From contig DATADX010000018.1 in assembly GCA_036258315.1 (NCBI GenBank), positions 1 through 62,695 on the forward strand: a DNA stretch of 62,695 nucleotides, written 5' to 3'. Of this stretch, positions 8,452-16,525 are shown piece after piece. The first letter of the stretch is position 1; each line of letters opens with the position of its first letter. The translations under genes and the position numbers were made by a program. Under the pieces are notes generated by a model, which worked only from the letters and a program-made list of their open reading frames with translations, made no database searches and was not told the origin of the DNA. Source of the stretch: DASSYK01 sp036258315 (GTDB lineage Bacteria > Actinomycetota > Thermoleophilia > Solirubrobacterales > 70-9).

Positions 8452-8577
8452 CGCCCGCACGTTACTGGTCCTGCATGCTCACTCCGCCCGCGTGCGGCCA
8501 ACAAAGACACCGGGCCCGACACCGGAGCCCGGCCCGAACGCGCCCGCTCTTCGCGCAAAGGGGTATCTGGTTAGGCG

Positions 8578-8595
8578 CCCATCGCATCCGATGGG
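8578..8595 (-). terminator. Stem-loop after the RibD/DHFR-like gene
   Basis: CCCATCG-CATC-CGATGGG forms a perfect 7-bp stem with a 4-base loop, 38 bases past the stop of the minus-strand gene at 8634. A second GC-rich stem (CGGGC/GCCCG) lies around 8510-8531. No T-run follows, so Rho-independent action is uncertain. Confidence 0.4.
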
Positions 8596-8610
8596 TCCGG
8601 CCGGCTGAGC

Positions 8611-8633
8611 ATCACGAAAAACGTGATGCCGTA

Positions 8634-8649
<16 letters not shown>
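8611..8649. repeat. Tandem pair of identical 17-bp palindromes
   Basis: ATCACGAAAAACGTGAT occurs at 8611-8627 and again at 8633-8649, separated by GCCGT, giving a 22-bp period (about two helical turns). Each copy is a 6-bp inverted repeat (ATCACG/CGTGAT) around A5. The second copy overlaps the last codons and stop of the minus-strand reductase gene. This could be a cooperative protein-binding site, or paired hairpins at the mRNA 3' end. Confidence 0.6.
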
Positions 8650-9191
<542 letters not shown>

Positions 9192-9250
9192 TGCGTAATG
9201 AGTACCACCGATCGGACGCCCCCGTTCGCGTGCGGGAGAGCAGAAGCCGT

Positions 9251-9278
9251 GCTCCGGTGGGGGATCCTTCACCGGAGC
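9251..9278 (-). terminator. Stem-loop between cupin remnant and reductase gene
   Basis: GCTCCGGTG pairs exactly with CACCGGAGC (9-bp stem, 10-base loop) 17 bases beyond the cupin stop at 9295. It is in the right place to terminate the minus-strand cupin transcript, but no T-run is visible. Confidence 0.45.
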
Positions 9279-9294
9279 GGCCAAGTGCGTGGCG

Positions 9295-9674
9295 TCAGTC
9301 CCAGAAGTCTGGAACCCGCTCCGTGTCGCCGCCCTTTGGCTTGCGGCCGCCGATGCAGATGAGGTCGAGCCCCTCAGGGCCGGCCTCGAACGAGCGGACG
9401 ACTGTGGGAGCGACGCGCAGCACGTCCCACGCTGTGAGCTCGACGACCTCGTCGTCGAGCCTGGCGCGACCGGAGCCGGCGACGACGACGTAGGCTTCTT
9501 CCTGCTCGCGATGTCGGTGGCCCCACGGCATGCGGGCATCAGGCTCGTAGGTGAAGCGGCTGACGCCGAGCTCGGGCGAGCGCAGGGCGTCGCGTGCGAG
9601 CTCCACTGCATCGGAGCATCCCGCGGGCTGTGATCGCGGAGGCGCTGGAAGTTCTTCTTCGTCCAATCGGGCAT
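9295..9674 (-). pseudogene. Cupin-domain protein, apparently frameshifted
   Basis: The N-terminus MPDWTKKNFQRLRDHSPRDA reads in one frame from ATG 9674. The conserved body continues in another frame: VELARDALRSPELGVSRF, the cupin motif HRHREQEEAYVVVAGSGRAR, and a C-terminal PDFWD. The switch lies in 9601-9620, where GATGCTCCGATGCAGTGGAG carries two bases too many (or one too few) for a continuous reading. Joined, the protein would be about 125 residues, typical for a single-cupin protein. Either a real inactivating indel, a sequencing error, or translation restarts at a later GTG. The neighbouring reductase remnant suggests genuine decay. Confidence 0.65.
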
Positions 9675-9692
9675 GCTCGGCACCCCGGGCGG

Positions 9693-9890
9693 CTAACGGT
9701 CCTCGGGGAAGACGAGCGACCGGTGCAGGCCGGTCGCCGCGAGGCTGCCGCTGGCGATGGCGGCGGCGACGTTGCCGGCGCCAGCGGCGTCGCCTGCGGC
9801 GAAGACACGCGGCACCGATGTCGCGCCGAACTTGTCGGCGACGGCGATGCCCGTGCTCTCCAGGTTGAAGGGTCGAAGCCGGTATGACAA
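9693..9890 (-). pseudogene. C-terminal remnant of an NAD(P)/FAD-dependent (thioredoxin-reductase-like) oxidoreductase
   Basis: About 55 residues match the last segment of pyridine nucleotide-disulfide oxidoreductases: GIAVADKFGATSVPRVFAAG, then GDAAGAGNVAAAIASGSLAA. This includes the FAD-binding VFAAGDAA motif and the helix after it. The N-terminal FAD domain, NADPH domain and CxxC are missing, and the upstream boundary meets the divergent XRE-cupin gene at 9906. XRE-cupin regulators commonly sit beside such oxidoreductases, so this is probably what is left of the regulated partner after a deletion. Confidence 0.7.
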
Positions 9891-9905
9891 AGATCTCTTG
9901 CCGAA

Positions 9906-10463
9906 ATGGCAACGGCTTCGGTGGACGAGCGGACGCGGCGGCGCCTGCGCGAGCTGCGCGAGCAGGCCGGCCTGTCGCTCGACGAGGTCGGGGCGCGAGC
10001 CGGCATGGCCGCCTCAACCGTCTCGCGCCTGGAATCGGGAGCGCGCCGACTCACGCTCGACCACCTGCCGCCGCTCGCCCGCGCGCTCGGCGTCACCGTC
10101 GACGCGCTGCTCGCGCCGCCCGAGCATACGGACCCGCGCGTCCGCAGCCGCGCCTTCACCCATTACGGCATCACGTTCCTTCCGCTCAGCCGCGGCGGCG
10201 CGGCCAACGGCATGCGTGCGTTCAAGGTCCACTACCCGGCCGGCGAACGCGACCCGGCGCTCAGCGTCCACGACGGCCACGACTGGATCTACGTCCTCTC
10301 AGGCAGGCTCCGGCTCGTGCTCGGCGACGACGACTTCGTCCTCGAGCCCGGCGAGGCCGCCGAGTTCTCCTGCCGCATCCCGCACTGGCTTGGGGGCGTC
10401 GACGGCCCGGCCGAGGCGCTCGCCATCTTCGGCCCCCAGGGCGAGCGGATCCACACCCGCTGA
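9906..10463 (+). CDS. XRE-family regulator with C-terminal cupin sensor domain
   Basis: 185 residues. An HTH_XRE occupies residues ~9-66 (LRELREQAGLSLDEVGARAG, then MAASTVSRLESGARR), followed by a linker and a cupin_2 barrel at ~100-175 (HDGHDWIYVLSGRLRLVLGD, then FVLEPGEAAEFSCRIPHWLG). The cupin keeps His/Glu-type metal ligands only partly: HDGHDW and the late histidine in IPHW. These regulators sense small ligands and control neighbouring oxidoreductases or transporters. The divergent partner here is only a remnant, so its present target is unclear. No obvious ribosome-binding site precedes the ATG. Confidence 0.88.
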   Translation: MATASVDERTRRRLRELREQAGLSLDEVGARAGMAASTVSRLESGARRLTLDHLPPLARALGVTVDALLAPPEHTDPRVRSRAFTHYGITFLPLSRGGAANGMRAFKVHYPAGERDPALSVHDGHDWIYVLSGRLRLVLGDDDFVLEPGEAAEFSCRIPHWLGGVDGPAEALAIFGPQGERIHTR

Positions 10464-10665
10464 GCCGACGGCTGTGACGCCAGCGGTACGTGACGCGTTG
10501 TGTCGGTAGCGGTAGATAGCGGGGCTCGAGCCCGAGCCAACCGGACCCGTGCCGCAGGCGGAACAGCCCCTTTCGCGCGAAGGCCGCAAAGACCGTAGTT
10601 CTCCCCACGGATTTTGCGGTCAAGGGCCGATGCGCGGCGACGCTTCGTGGTCGAACCTTGCCGCG

Positions 10666-10848
10666 ATGCTGCTCGCCTCCCTGAAAGGCGGCCAGGCCCG
10701 ACGCCAGCAGGCCTCGGCCCATCGCCACGAATGCTCGCGCTGTCGTGTCCTCCATGTCGGCGGCCTCGACAATTGCCCCAACTGCGGCGCCCGCGCCGGG
10801 CGTCGCCGCCTGATCGCTGCCCCGCTAGGCGCCTCCCGCCGCGCCTGA
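10666..10848 (+). CDS. Possible small zinc-ribbon protein
   Basis: 60 residues from ATG 10666. The middle carries two CxxC knuckles, CSRCRVLHVGGLDNCPNCGA, a plausible zinc ribbon, flanked by Arg-rich tails. The end overlaps by 24 bases the C-terminus of the convergent carboxypeptidase gene, and no clear ribosome-binding site is seen, so it could be a chance reading. If it is not a gene, 10464-10824 is otherwise empty apart from ordinary GC-rich spacer. Confidence 0.35.
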   Translation: MLLASLKGGQARRQQASAHRHECSRCRVLHVGGLDNCPNCGARAGRRRLIAAPLGASRRA

Positions 10849-12339
10849 GCTCGGCGCGCGGATCGCGAGCCGCGCGCGCAGATGCTCCAGGAGCGGCTCG
10901 GCCGAGAGCTCGCCGCATCCGGACCGCTCGAGGATCTGCGCCGGGGTCAGCCGGCGGCCGTGGCGGTGGACGTGCTCGCGCAGCCACTCCCCGAGCGGCG
11001 CCAGCTCCCCGGCGGCGATCCGGGTCTCGAGGTCGGGGATGTCACGGCGGGCGGCGTCGAACAGCTGCGCGGCGATCATGTTGCCGAGGCTGTAGGTGGG
11101 GAAGTAGCCGAACGCGCCGGCGGCCCAGTGCGGGTCCTGGAGGACGCCGCGGGCGTCGTCGGGGACGTCGAGCCCGAGGTAGTCGCGGTAACGCGCGTTC
11201 CAGGTCTTGGGGAGCTCGGCGATCGTCACCGCCCCCTCGAACAGCTCGACCTCGAGCTCGAACCGGATCAGGATGTGGACGTTGTAGGTGACCTCGTCGG
11301 CCTCGGTCCGGATCAGGGTCCGCTCGACCCGGTTGGCCGCCGCGCAGACGCGGTCGAGCGACAGCGACGCGAACGGGTCGGGAAAGCGCTCGGCGAGGAG
11401 CGGGAGGAGGTGATCGAGATAGGGGCGGTCGCGTCCGACCCAGTTCTCCAGCAGGCGGCTCTGCGATTCGTGCAGGCCGAGCGAGCGCAGGGTCGCGAGC
11501 GGGGTGCGCGCCAGCTCGGGGTCGACTCCCGCCTCGTAGAGCCCGTGTCCCGCCTCGTGAATGCCGCTGAACAGCCCGAACGCGAGGTTGTCCTCGTCGT
11601 AGCGGGTCGTCATCCGGATGTCGCCGTGGCCGACCGAGAACGCGAACGGGTGCTCGGTCTCGTCGACCCGCCAGCTGCCCTCCGGGAAGGGCAGCTCCGC
11701 GAGCACCTCCTTCATCAGCTCCCGCTGGGGGCCGGCGGCGAACTCGCCGCGGAAGTGGTCGGGCTCCTGGTCGTCGGGATCGCCGATCTCGGCGACGAGC
11801 GGCAGCAGGCCGTCGCGCAGCTCGGCGAGCACGGTGCGCATCTGCGCGGTCGACATCTCGGGCTCGAACTCGTCGAGGAGCGGGTCGTAGGGATGCTCGA
11901 AGCCGGGGAAGCGTTCGTAGCAGGCGGCGAACCGGCGGGCGAGCTCGAAGTTCCGCTCGAGGTGGGGGAGGAGCGCCACCCAGTCGGACTCCCGCCTCGC
12001 GTCGACCCAGGCGCGCTCGGCGACCATCGACGCCTTCGCCATCTCGGCCCGGAGCTCGGAGTCGACGAGCCGCGTCTTCTCCCAGTCGCGCGAGGTGACG
12101 CGGACCAGATCGGCGTCGATCGTGCCGGGCTCGGGCTCCGCCTCCTCGAGCAGGGCGCCGATCCGCCCGTCGCTGAATATCTCGTGGCGGACCTTGGCGA
12201 GCGTCGCGAGTTGGTCGGCGCGAGCCTCGGCGGCCGCCGCCGGCATCATCACCCGCTCGTCCCAGCCGAGCAGCTCGGCGGCATTGCTGAGATCGTCGAT
12301 CTCAGCGAGGCGAGCGCGCAGCTCCTCGATCGAGCTCAC
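10825..12339 (-). CDS. Carboxypeptidase M32 (thermostable carboxypeptidase Taq family)
   Basis: 504 residues, the usual M32 length. The zinc site HEAGH (His261, Glu262, His265) is followed by the expected downstream glutamate in LHESQSRLLENWVGRDRPY. Other family hallmarks are ELLGWDERVMMP near the N-terminus, DVRMTTRY-like IRMTTRYDEDNLAFGLFSGI, and YIxH-type NVHILIRFELE. It removes C-terminal residues from peptides in the cytosol. The start is a GTG at 12339 with a weak TACGCG element upstream. Confidence 0.93.
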   Translation of the reverse strand: MSSIEELRARLAEIDDLSNAAELLGWDERVMMPAAAAEARADQLATLAKVRHEIFSDGRIGALLEEAEPEPGTIDADLVRVTSRDWEKTRLVDSELRAEMAKASMVAERAWVDARRESDWVALLPHLERNFELARRFAACYERFPGFEHPYDPLLDEFEPEMSTAQMRTVLAELRDGLLPLVAEIGDPDDQEPDHFRGEFAAGPQRELMKEVLAELPFPEGSWRVDETEHPFAFSVGHGDIRMTTRYDEDNLAFGLFSGIHEAGHGLYEAGVDPELARTPLATLRSLGLHESQSRLLENWVGRDRPYLDHLLPLLAERFPDPFASLSLDRVCAAANRVERTLIRTEADEVTYNVHILIRFELEVELFEGAVTIAELPKTWNARYRDYLGLDVPDDARGVLQDPHWAAGAFGYFPTYSLGNMIAAQLFDAARRDIPDLETRIAAGELAPLGEWLREHVHRHGRRLTPAQILERSGCGELSAEPLLEHLRARLAIRAPSSGAAGGA

Positions 12340-12370
12340 GCCGCAACCGCGTACTCGATCACACCGGCGG

Positions 12371-12868
12371 TCATCGGCCGGGAACCCCAGCCACCGCGGC
12401 GACCTGGGCGAGGCCCTCGAGCCAGCGCTGGTGCTGGCGCGGCATCAGCCGGCTCATCGCCGGGCGCGCCAGCGTCATCCCCCAGCCGCGCTGGGTCTCC
12501 TCGGTGTGGACGAAGGCGCCGCCGTCGCGCTCGCTGAGCAGCCACGCGTGGTGCCCCTCGGCGCCGAGCTCCTTCGCCGACCACGCGATCCGCTCGGGCG
12601 GCTCGAACTCGACGATCTCCGAGACGACGATCACCCCGAAGGTGAACCAGCGGAAGCGGGTGCCCAGCTCGACCGCGGGCCAGGGACCGCCGAGGTGCCG
12701 GACGAAGCGCGCGTTGCGGTAGTAGGTCGGCCACAGGTCCGGGCGACGGAGCAGCTCCCAGACCCGCTCGCGCGGGGCCGCGATCTGGAGCTCGTTGACG
12801 GCGTGGAGCGACGAGACCTCGGGGCGGTGGCGGTCGGGCCAGCGGATTGCGGTCGGCCCGTCGCGCAC
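12371..12868 (-). CDS. SRPBCC (START/Bet v1-fold) family protein
   Basis: 165 residues with the polyketide-cyclase/dehydrase-like SRPBCC fold: VNELQIAAPRERVWELL, DLWPTYYRNARFVRHLGGPW, LGTRFRWFTFG, IVEFEPPERIAW and the final helix HQRWLEGLAQVAAVAG. It has a hydrophobic cavity for a small ligand; the ligand is unknown. The GTG start at 12868 is supported by TAGGTT (12876-12881) 7 bases upstream, which also makes the N-terminal WPDRHRPEVSSLHA segment part of the protein. Tandem with M32. Confidence 0.8.
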   Translation of the reverse strand: MRDGPTAIRWPDRHRPEVSSLHAVNELQIAAPRERVWELLRRPDLWPTYYRNARFVRHLGGPWPAVELGTRFRWFTFGVIVVSEIVEFEPPERIAWSAKELGAEGHHAWLLSERDGGAFVHTEETQRGWGMTLARPAMSRLMPRQHQRWLEGLAQVAAVAGVPGR

Positions 12869-12878
12869 CCCGGCGAAC

Positions 12879-13145
12879 CTACCGGTCGTCGTCGTCTGGT
12901 GCCACCTCCCGGGCGCGCTCGGCGTGGCGCTGGGCGCGCTGCTCCTCGCTCTCGGCCGCGTCGCGGAGATCGCCGGCTTTCTGCTCATGGTCGGCGGCCA
13001 TCGAGCGGTGGCCCTCGGCCTCGGCCCGGCGCTTCTCGCGCTGCAGCTGCCGCTCGCGGCGCCGCAGCTCTGCCCGGTGCCTGCTCAGGTAGAGGAGGCC
13101 GCCGATGACGAGGAGCGCAACGACGATGATGATCACGACTTCCAT
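12879..13145 (-). CDS. Short membrane-anchored coiled-coil protein
   Basis: 88 residues: an N-terminal TM helix (MEVVIIIVVALLVIGGLLYL), then a highly charged helix rich in Arg/Glu/Gln (RAELRRRERQLQREKRRAEA) and an acidic tail. The ATG follows TAGGGT (13153-13158) by 7 bases, so the mRNA should be leaderless. Similar short sequences occur in actinobacteria without known function. Its stop is only 10 bases from the start of the SRPBCC gene; the pair may be co-expressed although the SRPBCC gene has its own -10-like box. Confidence 0.65.
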   Translation of the reverse strand: MEVVIIIVVALLVIGGLLYLSRHRAELRRRERQLQREKRRAEAEGHRSMAADHEQKAGDLRDAAESEEQRAQRHAERAREVAPDDDDR

Positions 13146-13307
13146 CTCTTCAACCCTACTATCTGGTGGGGAGGTTGATCGCTGGCCTACCCCGCGTCCT
13201 CGGCCGAAAACGCGCAGTTGTGAGTATTGGCGCCGGCTGAGCGTTGCGGTCGGGCTCAGCCGTCGCCCAGGCTCAGGCGCCGGGGCTGCCCCGAGGACCA
13301 ATCGGTC

Positions 13308-14693
13308 CTAGGCGTCGTCGTCGCCCCGGTCGACCGGTTGGCCCTGGCGCCGCCAGGTGCCGACGCCGCCGTGCGCGACGTGGACGATCCGCTCGAAGCC
13401 CTCGCGCTGCAGGATCGAGGCGGCGGTCCCGCTCCGCTTGCCGCCGCTGCAGATCGCGGCGATCGTCCCTTGACGCGGCAGCTCGCCGAGGCGGTCGCCG
13501 AGCTGCCCGTAGGGAATGTGGACCGAGCCGGGGATGTGGCCCGAGCGGAACTCGTGCTCGTCGCGGACGTCGAGCACGGTCACCTCGCCGTCTCCGGCGA
13601 GCCGCTCGGCGAGCGTCGCGGGGTCGATCAGCTCGATCCGCTCGACGGGCCGCTCCTCCGAGCGCCACGCGGTCATTCCGCCCTGGAGGTAGCCGCGCAC
13701 CCTGAGCCCGACTGCGGCGAGCAGCTCGGCGGCCTCGAGCTCGTAGCCGTCGGAGGCGGCGACGACCAGCAGCTCGGCGCTCGGGACGACGCGCGCGACC
13801 TTGGTCGCGAACCCGGTGTCGTAGGCCGAGGCGCTGAGCGCCCCGGGGATGTGGCCCTCGTCGAACTGGTCGATCGTGCGCGCGTCGACGAGTACGGCCC
13901 CGTCGGCGATCGCTGCCTCGACTCGGCGCGGGGCGAGCGGGGCGGGGGTGCCGAGCTCCTCGATCAGGGGGCCCCGGTTGAGCGCCACGATCCGCTCGAC
14001 GTTCGGGGGCTTCTCGCCGAGCGTCGCGACCGCTTGCTCGACGAACTCGGCCTCGCCGAGCCCGAGGATGGCCGTGTGGTCGCGCTCGAAGCCGATCGTC
14101 GAGGCGCTCTTGTGGTCGAGTGCGGCGCCCCCGCAGGCAGAGCCGCCGAGGTGGCCGGGCCAGAGCTCGACGTCGCCGGGAAGGGGGAGGAGGTGCTCGT
14201 GGAGCGAGCGGAAGATCCCCTCGGCGCCCTCGCGCGGCTCGACGGCGAGGTCGGGGCGGGCGACGTCGCCGACGAACAGGGAGTCCCCGCTCAGCACCGC
14301 CCACGGGTCCTCGCCGCGCCCGGTGTCGAAGAGGAGGAATGCCATGTGCTCGGGGCGGTGGCCCGGGGTGGGAATCGCCGCGATGCGGACGTCGCCGAGC
14401 TCGAGGCGCCAGCGGTCGTCGATCGGCTCGTGCGCGTAGTCGGCCTCGGCCAAGGCGCTGATGTGGATCGTCGCTCCGGTCGCGCGCGCGAGGCGGCCGT
14501 GGCCCGAGACGTGGTCGGCGTGGTTGTGGGTCTCGAGCACGTGCTCGATCCGGACCCCGTGCAGGCGGCTCAGCCGCAGGTAGGGGTCGATGTCCCACTG
14601 CGGGTCGACGATCGCGGCGACGCCGGCCGAGGAATCGCCGACCAGATACGAGGCGCAGCCGAGGTCTTCGTTGAGGATCTGCCGGAAGAGCAC
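13308..14693 (-). CDS. MBL-fold hydrolase with two rhodanese domains (persulfide dioxygenase-like)
   Basis: 461 residues. Residues ~1-220 are a metallo-beta-lactamase domain of the ETHE1/glyoxalase II type, with THNHADHVSGH, TPGHRPEH and LSGDSLFVGDVARPDL. Residues ~260-350 are a first rhodanese lacking the catalytic Cys (loop reads VVAASDGYELEA). Residues ~360-450 are a second rhodanese with active-loop CSGGKRSG and intact Cys. Architecture matches the CstB/BIG181-like group acting on glutathione- or other thiol persulfides. The GTG start has TAGCCT 6 bases upstream, overlapping the promoter of the divergent gene. Confidence 0.9.
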   Translation of the reverse strand: MLFRQILNEDLGCASYLVGDSSAGVAAIVDPQWDIDPYLRLSRLHGVRIEHVLETHNHADHVSGHGRLARATGATIHISALAEADYAHEPIDDRWRLELGDVRIAAIPTPGHRPEHMAFLLFDTGRGEDPWAVLSGDSLFVGDVARPDLAVEPREGAEGIFRSLHEHLLPLPGDVELWPGHLGGSACGGAALDHKSASTIGFERDHTAILGLGEAEFVEQAVATLGEKPPNVERIVALNRGPLIEELGTPAPLAPRRVEAAIADGAVLVDARTIDQFDEGHIPGALSASAYDTGFATKVARVVPSAELLVVAASDGYELEAAELLAAVGLRVRGYLQGGMTAWRSEERPVERIELIDPATLAERLAGDGEVTVLDVRDEHEFRSGHIPGSVHIPYGQLGDRLGELPRQGTIAAICSGGKRSGTAASILQREGFERIVHVAHGGVGTWRRQGQPVDRGDDDA

Positions 14694-14716
14694 GGGCCTA
14701 GGCTAGCCTGGGCTCG
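14694..14716. promoter_or_regulatory. Overlapping divergent -10 boxes
   Basis: Only 23 bases separate the start codons of the divergent genes at 14693 (minus) and 14717 (plus). They contain the near-palindrome TAGGCTAGCCT (14699-14709). Read rightwards, TAGCCT (14704-14709) ends 7 bases before ATG 14717. Read leftwards, TAGCCT (14705-14700) ends 6 bases before GTG 14693. Both mRNAs would be leaderless, and two polymerases could not occupy the site together. Confidence 0.6.
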
Positions 14717-15181
14717 ATGGCCGCGCGGGACACGAAGTACATGCGCCCGGGGTTCTTGACGAGGACCTTCTTCAACCCCGCCGTCGCCCTGCTCTCGAAG
14801 CTCGGGGTGGGCCTGGCGGGGTCGCGGACCCTGACCGTCCGCGGGCGCAAGTCGGGCGAGCCGCGCACCACCCCGGTCAACCCGCTCGAGTTCGAGGGGG
14901 ACACCTACATCGTCGCCCCGCGCGGTACCACGCAGTGGGTCAGGAACCTGCGCGCCGTCGGCGAGGGCGAGATCGGCCACGGCCGCAGATCGAGGCGCTT
15001 CCGGGGCGAGGAGGTGCCCGAGGCCGAGAGGCTCCCGATCCTCAAGGCCTATCTCGACAAGTGGGCCTGGGAGGTCGGCACCTTCTTCGAGCTCCCGAAG
15101 GACCCGACCGACGAGCAGATCCGCGAGATCGCCCCGCTGCACCCGATCTTCCGCGTCCACTACCTGGACGGCGGCGGCTAG
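14717..15181 (+). CDS. Nitroreductase/quinone reductase family protein (DUF385, deazaflavin-type)
   Basis: 154 residues of the Ddn-like split-barrel family, which uses reduced F420. Landmarks are LTVRGRKSGEPRTTPVNPLE, DTYIVAPRGTTQWVRNLRA, and a C-terminal PIFRVHYLD. Homologues reduce quinones or nitroaromatics; the substrate here is unknown. The stop shares CTAG with the convergent gene at 15178. Start supported by the TAGCCT box 7 bases upstream. Confidence 0.85.
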   Translation: MAARDTKYMRPGFLTRTFFNPAVALLSKLGVGLAGSRTLTVRGRKSGEPRTTPVNPLEFEGDTYIVAPRGTTQWVRNLRAVGEGEIGHGRRSRRFRGEEVPEAERLPILKAYLDKWAWEVGTFFELPKDPTDEQIREIAPLHPIFRVHYLDGGG

Positions 15182-15540
15182 GAGGCGAGGTCGATCGCGA
15201 CCGGGATCGCGTTGGTGCGGTAGTTGGTCAGGTCGCCGGAGTAGCCGGACTGGTACTTGTCGAGGATCAGCTCGCGGACGCGCGCGTCCTCGCCGGGGTC
15301 GGCGACGATCCGCGCCGTCCCCTCGAACGTCTCGGAGCCGATCCGGATGCTGACGCGCGGATCGGCGCGCAGGTTCTTGAACCAATCCGAGCGGTCGCCG
15401 CCGCCCGACAGCAGGTAGATGCGCCGGTCACCGTCGGTCCCGAACCAGATCTCGATCTCCCGCGGCTCGCCGCTGACCCGCCCGGTGGTGGTCAGGTAGG
15501 CGTACTGCTCGCCGGCCAGGGCCTTCAAATCCGCGCTCAC
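15178..15540 (-). CDS. Nitroreductase/deazaflavin-dependent family protein (split barrel)
   Basis: 120 residues, related in fold to the preceding gene but in a different subgroup: YLTTTGRVSGEPREIEIWFG, RRIYLLSGGGDRSDWFKNLR, then ADPRVSIRIG and FEGTARIV. The GR.SG.PR motif and W-x-x-N-L region are typical of F420/FMN split-barrel proteins. GTG start with TAGTGT (15547-15552) 6 bases upstream. It ends tail-to-tail with 14717-15181 through a shared CTAG and is 17 bases from the divergent DCC gene. Confidence 0.82.
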   Translation of the reverse strand: MSADLKALAGEQYAYLTTTGRVSGEPREIEIWFGTDGDRRIYLLSGGGDRSDWFKNLRADPRVSIRIGSETFEGTARIVADPGEDARVRELILDKYQSGYSGDLTNYRTNAIPVAIDLAS

Positions 15541-15557
15541 GTGGCCACACTACTCCC

Positions 15558-15950
15558 GTGCCCACGATCCTCTACGACCGCGACTGCGGCTTCTGCCGCT
15601 GGTCGCTCGCGAAGCTGCTCGGCTGGGACCGGCACCGGCGGCTGCGCCCCGTCGCGCTCCAGGACCCCGCGGCCGACCGCCTGCTCGCCGGGATGAGCGA
15701 GGAGGAGCGGATGGCCTCGTGGCACCTGGTCGAGCCCGGCGGGACCGTGCACTCGGGCGGCGCGGCGTTCGCCCCGCTCCTGCGGATGCTGCCCGGCGGC
15801 GTCCCGCTCGCCGGGGTCGCCGAGCGGATGCCCGGCCTGATGGAGGGCGGCTACCGGTTCGTCGCCGGGCACCGCTCCGCGATCGGCCCTCGGATCACGG
15901 ACGGCGCGAAGCGCCGTGCCGACAGGCGGATTGCGGCGCGATCGCGCTGA
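15558..15950 (+). CDS. Thiol-disulfide oxidoreductase DCC family (DUF393)
   Basis: 130 residues with the diagnostic YDRDCGFCRWS motif at the N-terminus, a CxxC-type redox site in a thioredoxin-like fold, and a conserved Y-R..A..R region (GGYRFVAGHRSAIGPRI). Partner proteins are unknown; DUF393 proteins often sit near membrane redox proteins, and DoxX follows here (convergent). GTG start at 15558, with only a weak CACACT box 6 bases before it. Confidence 0.85.
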   Translation: MPTILYDRDCGFCRWSLAKLLGWDRHRRLRPVALQDPAADRLLAGMSEEERMASWHLVEPGGTVHSGGAAFAPLLRMLPGGVPLAGVAERMPGLMEGGYRFVAGHRSAIGPRITDGAKRRADRRIAARSR

Positions 15951-15972
15951 TCAAACAGCGCGACCGGGCTGA

Positions 15973-16395
15973 TCAGATCCGGCCGAACAGCGCGTCGGTC
16001 AGCGAGGCGTCGAGATCCTGGCCCTGGTTGTAGAGCCAGAAGATGATGATCGCGGCGCCGAGCAGGGCGACGTTCTTCATGAACATCGCGAGCTGGATCT
16101 GCTTCATCTGCTCGTCGTCGATCTTCCAGAAGGCGTGCATGATCGGCGTGATCCCGATCAGGAAGCCGATGATCAGCAGGGCGCCGAGGTCAGCCCAGAG
16201 TCCGAGTGCGACCATCACCCCGCCGGCGATGATCGCCACCCCGCTCAGCGGAACCAGGATGTCCGGGCTCGGAGCACCCAGCGCCCGGGCGTACTCCCGC
16301 CCGGCTCTGCCGCCCTCGCCGAGGTGTGCGAACAGGCCCGAGAGGATGAAGAGCAGGGCGAACAGGATCCGGCCGATCAGAAACAGGACGTCCAT
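15973..16395 (-). CDS. DoxX family membrane protein
   Basis: 140 residues with four hydrophobic helices (~1-22, ~48-68, ~70-90, ~108-128) and the DoxX pattern LIGRILFALLFILSGLFAHL, then GALLIIGFLIGITPIMHAFW. DoxX proteins are membrane-embedded and linked to redox or oxidative stress; biochemical activity is unknown for this member. A GAGG ribosome-binding site precedes the ATG. Convergent with the DCC gene by 22 bases. Confidence 0.88.
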   Translation of the reverse strand: MDVLFLIGRILFALLFILSGLFAHLGEGGRAGREYARALGAPSPDILVPLSGVAIIAGGVMVALGLWADLGALLIIGFLIGITPIMHAFWKIDDEQMKQIQLAMFMKNVALLGAAIIIFWLYNQGQDLDASLTDALFGRI

Positions 16396-16525
16396 CGGTT
16401 ACCTCGCGGAACATCGTATGCGCAACCACCTCGACGAGGCGCTGCGGGTCGCTGATCGATGACAAGACGGTCTCCTTTCGGGCGAATGGGGCGATTGCGC
16501 GCCAGAAGCTGGTCGTTGAAGTCGT

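Noticed and set aside
9891..9905. Complete thioredoxin reductase extending left or right of the 9693-9890 stump
   Set aside because: The adjacent sequence on that strand encodes no Rossmann or CxxC motif in any frame and is occupied by the XRE-cupin gene.
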